A stretch of 64,000 bases of DNA from Snuella lapsa (GTDB taxonomy: Bacteria; Bacteroidota; Bacteroidia; Flavobacteriales; Flavobacteriaceae), in NCBI RefSeq assembly GCF_039539345.1, contig NZ_BAABCY010000016.1:1-64000 (forward strand), written 5' to 3'. The notes under the pieces are model-generated. The model was not told the DNA's origin. It did no database searches and saw only the letters and a list, made by a program, of their open reading frames with translations. Positions 26,665 to 35,668 of this stretch are shown in pieces; positions within the stretch are counted from its first letter, which is position 1, and each line of letters begins with the position of its first letter. Both the position numbers and the translations under genes were made by a program.

Positions 26665-27324
26665 ATGAAGCTTTCGCAATATATAATAAATGATATAAAA
26701 CCGCTAAACGTTAATAGCAATATAAGTGAACTACAACAGTTGTTTAACCAACTTACTTATTCCCATATTCCTGTTGAAGACGACAACCATGTGTTTCTAG
26801 GCTGTTTTTTTGAAACAGATGCTCATTGTTTTGAAGGCGACAAGCTGTTAAATGATTATAAATACGCTCTCGAAGACTTTTATGTTCGGGATACAACCCT
26901 TTGGCTGGATGTATTGGAGGTATTTGCCCAAAAGGGCACCAACATTATGCCCGTTTTAGATAGCGACAATAAATATCTGGGCTATTATGAATTAAACGAC
27001 ATTATAAGTCTATTTGCAGAATCCCCGTTTTTTTCTGAAGCTGGTGGTATTTTGGTCGTAGAAAAGGGCATTAACGATTATTCCTTTAGTGAAATAAGCC
27101 AAATAGTAGAATCGAATAATGGTAGGCTTCTAGGTGCTTTTATTTCAAAAATAAAAAACGATATCGCACAAATCACCCTGAAAATAGCAAATGTTAACCT
27201 TAATGAAATTATACAGACTTTTAGACGCTATAGCTACAATATCGTTTCCGGTCATGAAGACGACAGCTATAATGAAATCTTAAAAGAACGATCCGACTAT
27301 CTAAAAAAATATTTAAACATATAA
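26665..27324 (+). CDS. CBS domain-containing protein
   Basis: A 219-residue soluble protein. A tandem CBS pair occupies about 1-130 (IPVEDDNHVFLGCF, and IMPVLDSDNKYLGYYELNDII). An ACT-like C-terminal part follows (GILVVEKGINDYSFSEISQIVE and ITLKI). I chose the ATG at 26665 (MKLSQYIINDI); the frame also opens at a TTG 42 bases upstream, but the family begins here. It sits three bases before nadK, so the two are translated together; it may sense adenylate ligands, by analogy with other CBS proteins. Confidence 0.88.
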   Translation: MKLSQYIINDIKPLNVNSNISELQQLFNQLTYSHIPVEDDNHVFLGCFFETDAHCFEGDKLLNDYKYALEDFYVRDTTLWLDVLEVFAQKGTNIMPVLDSDNKYLGYYELNDIISLFAESPFFSEAGGILVVEKGINDYSFSEISQIVESNNGRLLGAFISKIKNDIAQITLKIANVNLNEIIQTFRRYSYNIVSGHEDDSYNEILKERSDYLKKYLNI

Positions 27325-27327
27325 TCT

Positions 27328-28212
27328 ATGAAGGTTGCTGTTTTTGGTCGATTTTACAATAAAACAACCAGTGCTTCGGTATTGACACTCTTTAATTATT
27401 TACTAAAAAAAAGTATTGACGCCTACATTGAAACTGAATTCTATAATCTTATAAAAAACAACTCCACAATAATTAAAGATTTTGAATCATTTAAAACATT
27501 CGACACCTTGGATGATTCGTTTGATTTATTCATTAGCGTAGGAGGCGACGGCACTATTTTAAGAGCCTCTACTTTTGTTAAAGACATAAATATCCCGATT
27601 ATTGGTATCAATACTGGACGTTTAGGTTTTTTGGCAACCATTCAGGTAAACGAAATAGAAAACGCCATCCAAGATATTATAGATGGCAACTATAGAATAT
27701 CGGAACGCAGTTTACTTGCAGTTGAAACCATTCCAGAAAATGACAATCTCAAGTCACTAAACTTCGCCCTTAACGAAGTAGCCGTTAGCAGAAAAAACAC
27801 TACCTCCATGATTACGGTAGAGACCCATTTAGATGGCGAATACCTTACATCGTACTGGAGCGACGGATTAATTGTATCGACCCCAACAGGGTCTACCGGG
27901 TATTCTCTTAGCTGTGGCGGCCCCGTAATAACACCAGGAGCCAACAGCTTGGTATTAACCCCTATAGCACCACACAATTTAAGCGCCAGACCACTAGTCA
28001 TTCCTGATTCAACCGAAATCCAACTGAAAGTTGACGGACGAGAAGAGCAACACCTAGTATCATTGGACTCCAGAATTGCTACTTTAGATAACGGAACTGT
28101 TATAAAAATAAAAAAGGCACCGTTTAAAATTAAGATGATAGATCTTTTAAACGAAAGTTTCTTGGTAACACTACGCAAAAAGTTGCTTTGGGGCGAGGAC
28201 AAACGCAACTAA
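27328..28212 (+). CDS. nadK: NAD kinase
   Basis: A 294-residue ATP-NAD kinase making NADP. Key motifs are GGDGTILRA (about 72-80), GFLATI, the NE/D-type substrate loop in LNEVAVSRKNT, and TPTGSTGYSLSCGGPVI. The length fits the family. It is coupled to the upstream CBS gene by a three-base gap and followed by a promoter for the DUF6089 gene. Confidence 0.97.
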   Translation: MKVAVFGRFYNKTTSASVLTLFNYLLKKSIDAYIETEFYNLIKNNSTIIKDFESFKTFDTLDDSFDLFISVGGDGTILRASTFVKDINIPIIGINTGRLGFLATIQVNEIENAIQDIIDGNYRISERSLLAVETIPENDNLKSLNFALNEVAVSRKNTTSMITVETHLDGEYLTSYWSDGLIVSTPTGSTGYSLSCGGPVITPGANSLVLTPIAPHNLSARPLVIPDSTEIQLKVDGREEQHLVSLDSRIATLDNGTVIKIKKAPFKIKMIDLLNESFLVTLRKKLLWGEDKRN

Positions 28213-28262
28213 ACAATAAATTAATAGAAATACTGTTTTAAACTCATACAATTCACTACAAA

Positions 28263-28294
28263 TTGTAATAGGCTAATCTTATTTATTATATTTG
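28263..28294 (+). promoter_or_regulatory. Bacteroidetes-type promoter for the DUF6089-uppS-bamA unit
   Basis: TTG (28263-28265), a 21-base spacer, then TATATTTG (28287-28294), 17 bases before the ATG at 28312. Confidence 0.7.
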
Positions 28295-28311
28295 CAAACT
28301 TTTGAATATTT

Positions 28312-28998
28312 ATGAGGCATTTTACCGTATTAATATTAAGCATTTTAAGCGTACATTTAAGCCACTCACAAATTCACGAAATAGGTGTGTATTTAGGAGG
28401 CAGCAATTTTATAGGCGATGTAGGTGCCACCAATTATATATCACCAAACCAATTAGCTTTTGGCGGTGTTTATAAATGGAATAGAAGTCCGAGGCACTCT
28501 TACCGTTTCTCATTGATCTTTACCGATTTAAAAGCTGAAGATATAGACTCTGATGATCCACGACGCATACAACGCGGTTACGAATTTACCAATCCCGTTA
28601 TAGAACTATCTGCTGGTATGGAGTTTACTTTTTTTGATTACGATTTGCATACTGGCAAAAAAATAGCAACACCCTATTTATATTCAGGAATTAGCGCAGC
28701 CCATCACGATAATTTCTATTTTGCCAATGGTGTTAAGGTAGATGGCGGAGGCTCTAGCTGGGCTTTGGGTATTCCAATGGCTTTGGGTTTTAAAACAACA
28801 TTTATCGGACACCTTAATTTGAGTGCTGAAATAGGTGCACGCTTTACCTTTACAGACGAAATTGATGGTAGCACACCAAAGGATCCAGATCTTAAACACT
28901 TACGGTTTGGTAACATAAACAATTATGATTGGTATGTATTCTCAGGTCTTACCCTAACGTATACTTTTGGAATAAACCCTTGTTATTGCCCCAATTAA
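28312..28998 (+). CDS. DUF6089 family outer-membrane protein
   Basis: A 228-residue protein with a signal peptide ending at about residue 19 (LSHSQ). It then has short beta strands alternating with Gly and aromatics (IGVYLGGSNFIGDVG, GGVYKWNRSPRHSYR, FSGLTLTYTFG), consistent with a small outer-membrane barrel, and ends with CYCPN. Genes of this type commonly precede uppS and bamA in Flavobacteriia, which hints at a role in outer-membrane assembly; the function is not proven. The next gene starts at the base after its stop. Confidence 0.85.
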   Translation: MRHFTVLILSILSVHLSHSQIHEIGVYLGGSNFIGDVGATNYISPNQLAFGGVYKWNRSPRHSYRFSLIFTDLKAEDIDSDDPRRIQRGYEFTNPVIELSAGMEFTFFDYDLHTGKKIATPYLYSGISAAHHDNFYFANGVKVDGGGSSWALGIPMALGFKTTFIGHLNLSAEIGARFTFTDEIDGSTPKDPDLKHLRFGNINNYDWYVFSGLTLTYTFGINPCYCPN

Positions 28999-29739
28999 AT
29001 GAATTTAAAACAAGAAATAGCACTTGACAAACTACCTAAACATGTCGCCATTATAATGGATGGCAATGGGCGTTGGGCCAAACAAAGAGGCATGTTACGT
29101 GCTTTTGGTCATGAAAACGGCACCAAAGCCGTGAGACAAGCTGTTGAAGCATGCGCCGAACTTGGCATTGAAAATTTAACCCTTTACGCTTTTTCTACCG
29201 AAAACTGGAACCGTCCGAAATTAGAGGTACAAACCTTAATGAAACTATTAGTTGCTTCATTAAAAAAAGAAATCAAAACGCTTAAGGAAAACGACATAAA
29301 ACTTTGTGCTATAGGCAATTTAACCACACTTCCCAAAAAAGTGCTAAGTGAACTGGAAGATGTAATAGATACTACTAAACACCATAATAGAATGACTTTA
29401 ACACTGGCTTTAAGTTATGGTTCTAGAGAAGAATTGCTAAACACTGTTAAAGAAATTAGCATTAAAGTTAAAAATAATATAATTTCGCCGGGAAATATTG
29501 ATGAATCAATTATAAATGAGCATCTTTATACGCACAATTTACCAGATGTAGACTTGCTTATAAGAACCAGTGGGGAACAACGTATAAGCAACTTTCTACT
29601 TTGGCAAATTGCTTATGCCGAATTGTACTTTACCAGTATACTTTGGCCTGATTTTAAAAAGCAACATTTACATGAAGCTATTATTGAATATCAAAAAAGA
29701 GAACGACGATTTGGGAAAACAAGTGAACAACTTAGCTAA
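28999..29739 (+). CDS. uppS: Isoprenyl (undecaprenyl diphosphate) synthase
   Basis: A 246-residue cis-prenyltransferase supplying the lipid carrier for peptidoglycan and polysaccharides. The catalytic Asp lies in IIMDGNGRWAKQRG (about 18-31), with the HENGTKAVR segment, YAFSTENWNRP, and the C-terminal IRTSGEQRISNFLLWQIAY. All key residues are present. It directly abuts the DUF6089 gene, and its end overlaps the likely start of bamA. Confidence 0.97.
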   Translation: MNLKQEIALDKLPKHVAIIMDGNGRWAKQRGMLRAFGHENGTKAVRQAVEACAELGIENLTLYAFSTENWNRPKLEVQTLMKLLVASLKKEIKTLKENDIKLCAIGNLTTLPKKVLSELEDVIDTTKHHNRMTLTLALSYGSREELLNTVKEISIKVKNNIISPGNIDESIINEHLYTHNLPDVDLLIRTSGEQRISNFLLWQIAYAELYFTSILWPDFKKQHLHEAIIEYQKRERRFGKTSEQLS

Positions 29740-32344
29740 AATTTTACCTTTGACAACATATTTAAAGTACAGTATTACCTTACTACTATTTATAAGCTGC
29801 TTTCATCTTCAAGCACAAGAACAAGCTTTTTCCAGTGGAAAAAAATACATTTTAGGAGACATTTCCGTTTCGGGAAACACCAAGTTTGGTGAGCAAACCA
29901 TTATTAGCTACTCTGGTTTAAGAAAAGGGAAAGAAATCATGATTCCCGGCAAGGACATAAGCAAAGCCATAAAAAAGCTTTGGGATTCAAAACTGTTTGG
30001 TGACATAGAAATTTATATTGCTAAAATTGAAGGCAATGTCGCCTCCTTGGAAATTAAACTTTCCGATTTACCCCAGCTTAATGAACTAAAAATTAATGGT
30101 GTAAAAAACAGTAAAAAAGAAAGTATTATTGAAGAAAATAAGCTAAAGAAAGGCGTTAAAGTAACTGAAAACCTAAGGACCACTACAAAAAACTTCCTTG
30201 AAACCAAATACAAAAAACAAGGCTTTTTAAACACCAAAGTACACATCAACACTATAGACGTTAAAGACTCTATAGAAACTTCCAGAGTCAATATGGTACT
30301 TAATATTGATAAGGGTGAAAAGGTAAAAATAAAAGACATTACATTTGAAGGCAATTCGGTTTTAAGTGACAAAAAGCTTAGAAAAAGCATGAAAAGCACC
30401 AAAAAAATAAACCGCCTGCGCTTACTAAAACGTTCTAAATTTATAGATTCAGCCTATCAGGCAGATTTATCGAAAGTTATTGAAAAATATAAAGAAAATG
30501 GGTATCGGGATGCACGCATTGTATCTGACAGTTTAATAGTAAACGACAATAAAACTATTTCCCTTAAAATTGATTTAGAAGAAGGTAATCTATACACCTT
30601 TGGAGACATTAACTTTATTGGAAACACCGTATATACAGATGAGCAATTAAATAGATTATTGCGTATCAAAAAGGGAGACATCTACAATGGTGTTTTACTG
30701 GAAAAGCGTATCGCAGATCCTAGCAAACCGGATGCCTTTGATATTACAAACCAATACCAAAATAACGGTTACCTATTTTCACAAATAAACCCAGTAGAAG
30801 TTAGTGCCAACGATAATGTTATCGATATGGAAATACGTATAACCGAAGGAAAACCAGCCTACTTTAACAGCGTATCGGTTGTTGGCAACGACAAAACAAA
30901 CGATCACGTTATATACCGGGAAATACGTACCAGACCGGGGCAGTTATACAGTAAGGCCAATGTTGTTCGTACTGTTAGGGAACTGGGACAGTTGGGCTTT
31001 TTCGATGCTCAGGAAATATCACCTAACTTTAACAACCCAAATCCAGTAGAAGGCACCATAGATATGGAATATGCTGTTAAAGAAACAGGATCTAGCCAAA
31101 TAGAGCTACAAGGTGGCTATGGTGGTGGTGGTTTTATAGGAACATTAGGATTATCCTTTAACAACTTTGCTATTAAGGATATCTTTAAAAAGGACGCTTA
31201 CAAACCTATCCCTATGGGAGATGGCCAAAAATTGGCGCTACGTTTACAAGCCAGTCGTTTTTACCAAACTTATAGTTTCTCTTTTTCTGAACCCTGGTTA
31301 GGCGGTAAACGACCTGTCCAGTTTTCGACATCCATATCACACACCAAGCAATTCTTATATGACTACGTAACCCGTAACGCCGATAAAAGCAGAAGCTTTA
31401 ATATTACGGGGATTACCTTTGGTTTAGCAAAACGATTGACAGTACCTGATGATTATTTCACATTATCGCAAGCCATTAGCTACCAACGCTACGACCTTAA
31501 CAATTACAACACTGGTCTGTTTACCTTTGGAGATGGTTACTCTAACAACTTATCCTATACGGTGGGCTTAAGTAGAAACAATACCCAAATAGATCCTATT
31601 TATCCAACTGGCGGATCCAATTTTGGTGTTACAGCTAAGTTAACAGTGCCTTATTCTTTATTTAATGGTGTAGATTATACCACACTTAAACAAGATCGGG
31701 ATGAAGCCTTTGATATTATTCAAAACTTCGGTTCTCTTTCTAACCCTACACCAGAACAAACCAGCGCCTACAATCAGGCTCAAGAAGATCTTCCAAGAAT
31801 TGACCAGGAACGTTATAAATGGTTAGAGTTCTACAAAATAAACTTTAAAGGCGATTGGTACGCTCAAATTGTAAAAGACCTGGTATTAAAACCTAGCGTA
31901 GAATTTGGTTTCCTTGGAGCCTATAATAACGACAGGGGAATTATACCTTTTGAACGCTTCTTTCTAGGAGGTGATGGACTAGGAACTTACAGTTTAGATG
32001 GCAGGGAAGCCATTGCTTTACGTGGGTACCCTAACCAATCACTGTCTGATAGAGATGGAGGGACTATCTATAATAAATTTTCATTGGAATTACGTTATCC
32101 AATTACCCTAAAGGCTTCTGCTAAAATATATGCATTAACCTTTATTGAAGGCGGTGCATCGTATAATAGCTTTAGGGATTACAACCCCTTTAGCCTTAAA
32201 CGTTCTGCTGGATTGGGTATTCGCATTTTCATGCCTGCTTTTGGCTTGTTGGGTATCGACTTCGGACATGGTTTCGATGCTCTACCAGGAGAAACTCAAA
32301 AGAATGGTTGGGAAACCCACTTTATAATTGGACAACAATTTTAA
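29723..32344 (+). CDS. bamA: Outer membrane protein assembly factor BamA (Omp85)
   Basis: An Omp85 protein of about 873 residues that inserts beta-barrel proteins into the outer membrane. The frame is open well into uppS. A GTG at 29723 (17-base overlap with uppS) or a TTG at 29750 would each give a clean signal peptide ending LHLQAQ-like; I prefer 29723 but the start is uncertain. Successive POTRA repeats span about 35-430, with GDISVSGNTKFG, IKDITFEGNSVLSD, FGDINFIGNTVYTD and FNSVSVVGNDKTND. The barrel begins near 450 with GGYGGGGFIGTLGLSF. Downstream genes skp and murI complete an envelope operon. Confidence 0.95.
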   Translation: MNNLAKILPLTTYLKYSITLLLFISCFHLQAQEQAFSSGKKYILGDISVSGNTKFGEQTIISYSGLRKGKEIMIPGKDISKAIKKLWDSKLFGDIEIYIAKIEGNVASLEIKLSDLPQLNELKINGVKNSKKESIIEENKLKKGVKVTENLRTTTKNFLETKYKKQGFLNTKVHINTIDVKDSIETSRVNMVLNIDKGEKVKIKDITFEGNSVLSDKKLRKSMKSTKKINRLRLLKRSKFIDSAYQADLSKVIEKYKENGYRDARIVSDSLIVNDNKTISLKIDLEEGNLYTFGDINFIGNTVYTDEQLNRLLRIKKGDIYNGVLLEKRIADPSKPDAFDITNQYQNNGYLFSQINPVEVSANDNVIDMEIRITEGKPAYFNSVSVVGNDKTNDHVIYREIRTRPGQLYSKANVVRTVRELGQLGFFDAQEISPNFNNPNPVEGTIDMEYAVKETGSSQIELQGGYGGGGFIGTLGLSFNNFAIKDIFKKDAYKPIPMGDGQKLALRLQASRFYQTYSFSFSEPWLGGKRPVQFSTSISHTKQFLYDYVTRNADKSRSFNITGITFGLAKRLTVPDDYFTLSQAISYQRYDLNNYNTGLFTFGDGYSNNLSYTVGLSRNNTQIDPIYPTGGSNFGVTAKLTVPYSLFNGVDYTTLKQDRDEAFDIIQNFGSLSNPTPEQTSAYNQAQEDLPRIDQERYKWLEFYKINFKGDWYAQIVKDLVLKPSVEFGFLGAYNNDRGIIPFERFFLGGDGLGTYSLDGREAIALRGYPNQSLSDRDGGTIYNKFSLELRYPITLKASAKIYALTFIEGGASYNSFRDYNPFSLKRSAGLGIRIFMPAFGLLGIDFGHGFDALPGETQKNGWETHFIIGQQF

Positions 32345-32727
32345 TGTGCCGCCCTATGTTTAACAATTTAAAAGGAAAAAGTATAACAACAAAACATGGA
32401 ATTTTAGAGAATATTTTATGATTACTACGGTCTGTTTTGCCAATTGGAAAACTAGAAAAATTTAATTTGGCATGATATTTTCTAATATTTGTTTGATGAT
32501 TTGAAAGAAGAATTAAAATTTTTAAGATTAAAAAACGTTAATTTTGAAATGAGTAATTCAAAAAGTGACAGTACCTAGCTAATAAATCATCTGTCGTTTT
32601 TAGAATTTATAAACCAATAAATAATAAAAATATCTAACAGATGAAACGTGCATTAAAAAAATTTCAAATCCAACGAAATAATATATGTGAGTTACATGTG
32701 ACCAAACAGCCAAATGCGTACAACCAC
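32345..32727. other. Gene-free stretch between bamA and skp
   Basis: 383 AT-rich bases. No supported ORF, tRNA or strong hairpin is seen. The reading frame of the downstream skp gene extends about 87 bases into it, but that part lacks signal-peptide character. It probably holds a promoter for the skp pair. Confidence 0.4.
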
Positions 32728-33732
32728 ATGAAACATAACGTTCTTTTTTTACTGATAACCCTTTTTATTTCAAGCTATTCTTTGCATGCTCAAAGAGGCG
32801 TTAGGATAGGTTACATAGATACCGAATACATTCTTGAAAACGTTTCCGAATACCAAGAAGCAACCGGACAACTCAACGATAAAGCCCAAAAATGGAAAAA
32901 CGAAATTGAGACCAAATTAGCTGAAGTCGAGCAAAAACGAAAAGCCCTTAGTAATGAAAAGGCGCTTTTAACTAAAGAGCTTATCGAAGAACGCGAGGAA
33001 GACATTTATTTTGAAGAAAAAGAAATTCTGGACTACCAACAAAAGCGATTTGGGCCCAATGGTGATTTAATGCTTCAAAAAAAGCAGTTAATGCAACCCA
33101 TACAAGATCAAATTTTTGCGGCCGTTCAAGATATTGCTGCAAGTAGGAAATATGATTTCATTTTTGACAAATCGGCGGATGTTGTTATGCTGTATTCTGC
33201 AAAACAATTTGATTTAAGTGAACAAATTTTAAGAAGTATCACAAGAGCTTCCAAACGTAAACAAGTGCAGTCTAAAGCGGAACGTAAAGCCGCAGAAGAA
33301 GAGGAATTGGTTCCTGAAATAAACGAAGAGCTGGAAGCTCGTGAAAAAGCGTTAAAAGATAAACAAGAAGAGAGGGAAAGTGCCATTGAAAAACGTCGAC
33401 AAGAAATTTTAGCCGCACGTGAGGCCAAGAAAAAAGAAGCAGAAGAAAGACGCCAGAAAATATTGGATGAGCGTGAAAAAGCAAGACAAGCAAAATTAGA
33501 TGCCAGAAACCAATTGGAAACGGAAGCAACAGATAAACAAACCGAAACCAAAGCCGCTGAAGATGCAAAAACAGAAGAAGTGGGAGAAACAAAAACCAGA
33601 GAACAACTCTTAGAAGAACGCAGACAACAAAAATTAAAGGAACGAGAAGCTCGAAAAAAAGAGTTAGAAGAAAAAAGAAAGAAAATTTTAGAAGACAGAC
33701 AAAAAGCAAAAGACAGTATAAACAATAATTAA
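32728..33732 (+). CDS. OmpH/Skp family chaperone with long charged C-terminal extension
   Basis: A 334-residue periplasmic protein. I chose the ATG at 32728, giving the signal peptide MKHNVLFLLITLF with cleavage near SLHAQ. Residues of about 20-165 form the Skp/OmpH module (RIGYIDTEYILENVSEY, long coiled coil, YDFIFDKSADVVMLY). The last 165 residues are an almost uninterrupted Glu/Lys/Arg/Ala helix, about twice what a standard Skp needs. Skp proteins hold unfolded outer-membrane proteins; the tail may extend the reach of the tentacles. It follows bamA and precedes a second, short Skp. Confidence 0.9.
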   Translation: MKHNVLFLLITLFISSYSLHAQRGVRIGYIDTEYILENVSEYQEATGQLNDKAQKWKNEIETKLAEVEQKRKALSNEKALLTKELIEEREEDIYFEEKEILDYQQKRFGPNGDLMLQKKQLMQPIQDQIFAAVQDIAASRKYDFIFDKSADVVMLYSAKQFDLSEQILRSITRASKRKQVQSKAERKAAEEEELVPEINEELEAREKALKDKQEERESAIEKRRQEILAAREAKKKEAEERRQKILDEREKARQAKLDARNQLETEATDKQTETKAAEDAKTEEVGETKTREQLLEERRQQKLKEREARKKELEEKRKKILEDRQKAKDSINNN

Positions 33733-33763
33733 TAATTTATAACACATTAATACTATTTTAAAA

Positions 33764-34270
33764 ATGAAACAATTAAAAACACTTTTATTAGCAACTGCAT
33801 TATGTATTGGAACCGTAAGCTTTACACAAGCTCAGAGTAAAGTTGCTCATATAAATACTCAGGAATTAATTCAGGCAATGCCGGAGATGAAAGCTGCCCA
33901 AACGCAAATAGAAACTTTAGGAAAAACGTACCAAACAGATATTCAAGCTTCCATTACCGAATTCCAAAACACGGCTAAACAATACGAAGCAGAACAAGCC
34001 ACAAAAACAGAAGAAGAAAACCAAAAGAGAGCTCTTGAATTACAAGAAAAAGAGCAACGTATTCAAAAATACAGAATGGATGCTCAACAAGATATGCAGA
34101 GTAAACAAGAGGAATTGTTAAAACCTATCACAGAAAAAGCCCGCCAAGCTATCTTAAAAGTTGCAAGAGCACAAGGTTTCGATTACGTTCTAGATTCTTC
34201 TTTGGGTGTAACAATTTTAGCCGACGGTAAAAATTTGTTAGACGATGTTAAAAAAGAATTAGGTATTTAA
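33764..34270 (+). CDS. OmpH/Skp family periplasmic chaperone
   Basis: A 168-residue Skp-type protein of normal length. It has a signal peptide ending SFTQAQ at about residue 24, then VAHINTQELIQAMPEMKAAQ, a coiled coil rich in Gln and Glu, and a C-terminal FDYVLDSSLGVTILADG strand. It is placed 31 bases after the longer paralogue and followed by a strong terminator, so the two form one transcript. Confidence 0.95.
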   Translation: MKQLKTLLLATALCIGTVSFTQAQSKVAHINTQELIQAMPEMKAAQTQIETLGKTYQTDIQASITEFQNTAKQYEAEQATKTEEENQKRALELQEKEQRIQKYRMDAQQDMQSKQEELLKPITEKARQAILKVARAQGFDYVLDSSLGVTILADGKNLLDDVKKELGI

Positions 34271-34290
34271 TATACCCCTTTAAAATCTCA

Positions 34291-34325
34291 ATTAAAAAAG
34301 CTACTTAATCAAGTAGCTTTTTTAT
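34291..34325 (+). terminator. Rho-independent terminator after skp
   Basis: AAAAAAGCTACTT and AAGTAGCTTTTTT form a perfect stem with a short AATC loop and a T-run. Confidence 0.9.
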
Positions 34326-34337
34326 TTTTGCTACTAC

Positions 34338-35117
34338 ATGAACAGACAACCTATTGGCATTTTCGATTCGGGTGTAGGAGGCACCTCTATATGGCAAGAG
34401 ATTCATAAACTCTTACCTAACGAAAACACCATTTATTTAGCCGACAGTGCCAATGCCCCCTATGGACCCAAAGGCAAAGATGCCATTATTCAATTAAGTA
34501 TCAAAAACACCGAACTACTGCTTAAAAATGGTTGTAAACTAATTGTAGTAGCCTGCAACACAGCCACTACCAATGCCATAAAAGAATTAAGGGCAACCTA
34601 TAAAGTCCCTTTTATAGGTATTGAACCCGCTATTAAACCTGCTGCTTTACAAACTAAAACAAATGCCATAGGCATATTGGCAACAAAGGGCACTTTAAGC
34701 AGTGAACTTTTTTATAAAACGTCTGAATTATTCACATCAAACATCAAGGTAGTTGAACGCGTTGGCGAAGGCCTTGTAGAACTTGTAGAAAAAGGAGCAT
34801 TGCATTCAAATGAAATGAGGCTCCTTCTAAACATCTACTTACAACCTATGATAGAAGCCAATATAGACCATCTCGTACTTGGATGCACCCATTACCCTTA
34901 CATAATACCAATTCTTAAGGAAATGCTCCCTAAACATGTTAAAATCATCGATTCGGGCAAAGCAGTTGCCAGGCAAACCAAAGCGGTTTTAGAGCAAAAC
35001 AATTTATTAAATACGGAAATAAATCTTTCTGAAAACCTTTTTTACACGAACGGCGATCCAGCAATAATAAGTTCCCTTTTAAGCACAACCTATTCCGCAG
35101 AATACTTAAACTTTTAA
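34338..35117 (+). CDS. murI: Glutamate racemase
   Basis: A 259-residue enzyme making D-glutamate for peptidoglycan. The catalytic cysteines are in VVACNTATTNA (about 70-80) and LGCTHYPY (about 180-187), and the N-terminal IGIFDSGVGG is typical. The length is normal. Its start lies 12 bases behind the skp terminator, so its expression probably depends on partial read-through or a promoter overlapping the terminator. Confidence 0.97.
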   Translation: MNRQPIGIFDSGVGGTSIWQEIHKLLPNENTIYLADSANAPYGPKGKDAIIQLSIKNTELLLKNGCKLIVVACNTATTNAIKELRATYKVPFIGIEPAIKPAALQTKTNAIGILATKGTLSSELFYKTSELFTSNIKVVERVGEGLVELVEKGALHSNEMRLLLNIYLQPMIEANIDHLVLGCTHYPYIIPILKEMLPKHVKIIDSGKAVARQTKAVLEQNNLLNTEINLSENLFYTNGDPAIISSLLSTTYSAEYLNF

Positions 35118-35144
35118 ACGAAGATAATAGGCCTTGGAGTAATT

Positions 35145-35663
35145 TTAGCCTTCTTTAAACCAGCTAGAATATTTAATATAATTATTAGCAATACGATCAA
35201 TTTCACCAGAAATTAATGCCTCACTAACATCTTTAACTTTTTTTGCAGGCACACCTGCATAAATACTACCTGCCTCTACCTTGGTGTTTTGGGTTACTAC
35301 AGCGCCCGCAGCAATAATACTATTACTCTCAATAACACAATCGTCCATAACGATACTGCCCATACCAATTAAAACATTATCATGAACCGTACAGCCATGC
35401 ACAATAGCATTATGACCTATGGAAACATTATTTCCAATGGTAGTGGGCGACTTTTGGTAAGTAGCATGGATAACCGCTCCATCTTGAACATTTACCTTAT
35501 TACCCATTTTTATAAAATGAACATCGCCTCTAATTACGGCATTAAACCAAACACTGCATTGACTCCCCATACTAACTTCACCGACAATAGTAGCGTTTTC
35601 GGCCACATAACAATCTTCTGGTATTTGTGGACTTTTCCCGTTTACCTCTTTAATAACTGGCAT
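35145..35663 (-). CDS. Gamma carbonic anhydrase family protein
   Basis: A 172-residue left-handed beta-helix protein with hexapeptide repeats (VAENATIVGEVSMGSQCSVW, NNVSIGHNAIVHGC, NVLIGMGSIVM). The metal-binding histidines are in IGHNAIVHGC and upstream AVIHATYQ. Gamma-class carbonic anhydrases and relatives use this fold; activity is not certain. The start at 35663 (MPVIKEVNG) lies five bases after the PorP gene stop; an upstream in-frame ATG would overlap that gene. Confidence 0.9.
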   Translation of the reverse strand: MPVIKEVNGKSPQIPEDCYVAENATIVGEVSMGSQCSVWFNAVIRGDVHFIKMGNKVNVQDGAVIHATYQKSPTTIGNNVSIGHNAIVHGCTVHDNVLIGMGSIVMDDCVIESNSIIAAGAVVTQNTKVEAGSIYAGVPAKKVKDVSEALISGEIDRIANNYIKYSSWFKEG

Positions 35664-35668
35664 AACTG

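Noticed and set aside
29609..29739. Frameshift or fusion between uppS and bamA because the frames overlap by 131 bases
   Set aside because: A GTG at 29723 or TTG at 29750 gives bamA a proper signal peptide with little or no overlap; both proteins are complete.
33126..33725. Long minus-strand frame opposite the first skp gene
   Set aside because: It is the shadow of the Lys/Glu-rich helix; its composition (Ser, Phe, Leu) is what the complement of such codons gives.
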